A DNA stretch of 32,099 nucleotides, from positions 1 to 32,099 of the forward strand of contig QBLT01000020.1 in NCBI GenBank assembly GCA_003249105.1, in the 5' to 3' direction. Below are positions 30,705 to 32,099 of the stretch, in pieces; the stretch's first letter is position 1, and each line of letters opens with the position of its first letter. Made by a program: the position numbers and the translations under genes. Under the pieces are notes generated by a model, which made no database searches, was not told the DNA's origin, and saw nothing but the letters and a program-made list of their open reading frames with translations. Source of the stretch: Leptolyngbya sp. GTDB lineage: Bacteria; Cyanobacteriota; Cyanobacteriia; Phormidesmidales; Phormidesmidaceae.

Positions 30705-31964
30705 ATGGTGACTTTAGGCGGGGATGGAATGGTGAGCGGTGCCCACCCGAGGGTGAGCTACCTGCAAAGTTCGCAGGCGATTCGCGATCGCACCCGCGCC
30801 CTGTTCACCCTGGCCGAGCAAGATCGGCTTCAGCATTTTCGCTATCATCCCGAAGCTCTGACCGCTACCGCCGCCTACGTTCTCGACGTCATGCGGCAGC
30901 AGTACCCCGATGGCGAGATTCCCTTTCACTCGCGCTGGCGGCATTTTGAGGTTGGGGGGCGATCGCGCTTAGATCTCCTAGAACCCGAGTTATCAAAGCT
31001 GGATCCTCTGGAGCAGGCAAGGCTGAAGGTAGATTTGGCTATTACCAGCGTGCTGTTGGATGCCGGGGCAGGGAATTGGTGGCGGTACGTGGAACCGGGG
31101 ACAGGGATTGAGTTTGCCCGATCGGAGGGGCTTGCGATCGCCAGTTTCCACAGCTTCACCGCCGGACTTTTCTCTAGTCAACCCGACCATCCCTGGCAAG
31201 TTGACGCCCACGGACTCACGCAATTGACCGCCAACCAACTCGCTGAGGCGTTCCAGGTCAACGACGACAATCCACTGCTAGGGCTAGAAGGCCGCGTGGC
31301 GCTGCTGCAAAAACTTGGCCATACCCTGCGCCAACAGCCTCAATTGTTTGGCGCTGATCTCCCCCGACCAGGACATTTGGTGGATTACTGGCTACAAACC
31401 GCCTCCCATAGTCAGCTATCGGCAATAACCATCCTGCAAACCATCCTCCTGGGCTTAGGGCCAATCTGGCCGGGACGGGTAGAGCTGGTGGGCGTGAACC
31501 TGGGTGACGTGTGGCCCCATCCCCAACTGCCCGATACCGGCCCTGGCAGCAACCTGGTTCCCTTCCACAAACTCTCCCAGTGGCTCACCTATTCGCTGCT
31601 AGAACCCCTACAAGACCTGGGCCTCACCATCACCGACCTCGATCAGCTCACCGGTTTAGCCGAATACCGCAACGGTGGATTGTTCATAGACTGCGGTGTC
31701 CTCAGCCTCAAGGATCCTACCGCGACGGAAATAGCCTATGCCCCCAACTCGCCTTTAATTGTTGAATGGCGTGCCCTCACCCTCTGTTTGCTCGATGACC
31801 TCGCCACCCACCTCCGCCAGTCGTTGAGTCTGGATGCCGAAACGCTCCCCCTGGCCAAAATTCTCCAGGGTGGTACCTGGACGGCGGGGCGACAGATCGC
31901 TAGGGAGAGGCGGGCAGGTGGAGGGCCACCGATTCAGCTGGCCAGCGATGGCACAGTGTTTTAG
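30705..31964 (+). CDS. urc4: URC4/Urg3 family protein (DUF1688)
   Basis: A 419-residue cytosolic protein. The C-terminal third is the family signature: AEYRNGGLFIDCGVL, SPLIVEWRALTLCLLDDLA, LPLAKILQGGTWTAGRQIA and the end GGPPIQLASDGTVF. The N-terminal RDRTRALFTLAEQDRLQHF and HSRWRHFEVGG also fit. URC4 is required for uracil use in the URC pathway; its biochemical activity is unknown. It is 2 bp behind URC1, hence translationally coupled. ATG 30705 keeps that spacing, but ATG 30732 (MVSGAHPRVSYLQ) is a possible alternative. No uracil phosphoribosyltransferase follows within the window; a terminator-like hairpin 37 bp after the stop suggests the unit ends here. Confidence 0.9.
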   Translation: MVTLGGDGMVSGAHPRVSYLQSSQAIRDRTRALFTLAEQDRLQHFRYHPEALTATAAYVLDVMRQQYPDGEIPFHSRWRHFEVGGRSRLDLLEPELSKLDPLEQARLKVDLAITSVLLDAGAGNWWRYVEPGTGIEFARSEGLAIASFHSFTAGLFSSQPDHPWQVDAHGLTQLTANQLAEAFQVNDDNPLLGLEGRVALLQKLGHTLRQQPQLFGADLPRPGHLVDYWLQTASHSQLSAITILQTILLGLGPIWPGRVELVGVNLGDVWPHPQLPDTGPGSNLVPFHKLSQWLTYSLLEPLQDLGLTITDLDQLTGLAEYRNGGLFIDCGVLSLKDPTATEIAYAPNSPLIVEWRALTLCLLDDLATHLRQSLSLDAETLPLAKILQGGTWTAGRQIARERRAGGGPPIQLASDGTVF

Positions 31965-31966
31965 AG

Positions 31967-32063
31967 TTCAAAATTCAAAATGGAGAATTCAAAATTTTGT
32001 CAGTCCTTCGGACTGGTTTTGCCTACACGCGGCGTCTCCGCAGGAGAAACTTTGAATTTTGAA
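31967..32063. repeat. A/T-word fold-back with REP-like core
   Basis: TTCAAAATTCAAA (31967-31979) is exactly inverted at 32051-32063. Between them lie the terminator hairpin and a GC-rich core (32030-32047, GCGGCGTCTCCGC and TCTCCGCAGGAGA hairpins) of a kind common in cyanobacterial intergenic repeats. The remaining bases to the window end are pyrimidine-rich. Confidence 0.5.
32001..32020 (+). terminator. Terminator after urc4
   Basis: CAGTCC-TTC-GGACTG (32001-32015) followed by G and TTTT (32017-32020): a short stem with a T tract, 36 bp past the urc4 stop. Confidence 0.65.
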
Positions 32064-32099
32064 TTTTCCCCTTCCTGCGCCCCTCCATCTCCCTCACCC

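Overview
The window looks like chromosome from a GC-rich, probably filamentous cyanobacterium of the Leptolyngbya/Nodosilinea/Phormidium kind. The octamer GCGATCGC (HIP1) recurs throughout (for example 2595-2602, 2639-2646, 4151-4158, 10432-10439). The gene content is cyanobacterial: a GlgA1-type glycogen synthase, a short glycine-tailed RRM protein, DUF1802 and DUF3122 proteins, a PTPA-CTERM protein, a cyanobacterial Amt, and long TPR proteins. The genus is an inference. No rRNA, tRNA or CRISPR array was seen.

Layout, left to right. The window opens on the last codons of a transposase (3-62). Next come a DUF3122 exported protein and a secreted 12-TPR protein (both minus), a small membrane protein with a strong terminator, and an AT-richer stretch without HIP1 sites. 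leuD, an unrecognised 543-residue protein with an internal duplication and an orphan GvpL/F-family gene follow on the plus strand. An ammonium transporter (minus) and a PTPA-CTERM exported protein (plus) diverge across a 388-bp control region. From about 9.75 to 12.9 kb lie a Uma2-type gene, a parD antitoxin with a broken parE, and aspS. The 3' end of aspS and the 5' end of the uma2 gene each occur twice here, flanking parDE.

An HAD phosphatase and a DUF1802 gene follow, then a 161-bp MITE-like element with perfect 17-bp terminal inverted repeats. Next is a minus-strand run of PlsC-like acyltransferase, P-loop ATPase and TPR protein; the last two resemble a STAND protein split into two subunits. 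An FHA protein and dprA converge on overlapping stop codons. A small membrane gene and an APH-like/P-loop kinase lie upstream of dprA, then rplY (L25) and purA. The rest of the window carries an adenosine-deaminase homologue, the RRM gene, a thioredoxin, glgA, and a tight two-gene unit homologous to URC1 and URC4 of the uracil-catabolism pathway.

Housekeeping functions (leucine, purine, glycogen, tRNA charging, ammonium uptake) are interleaved with accessory DNA. The accessory parts cluster at 0-0.1 kb (IS remnant), 10.2-11.2 kb (TA scar with flanking direct repeats) and 14.3-17.5 kb (MITE plus ATPase/TPR pair). Short palindromes beginning GTAGGG recur at gene ends and supply two stop codons. 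Several intergenic gaps are fold-backs of simple sequence. The strongest candidates for a little-described system are the ATPase/TPR pair (14526-17458) and the URC1/URC4 pair (29392-31964). No assignment was checked against a database.
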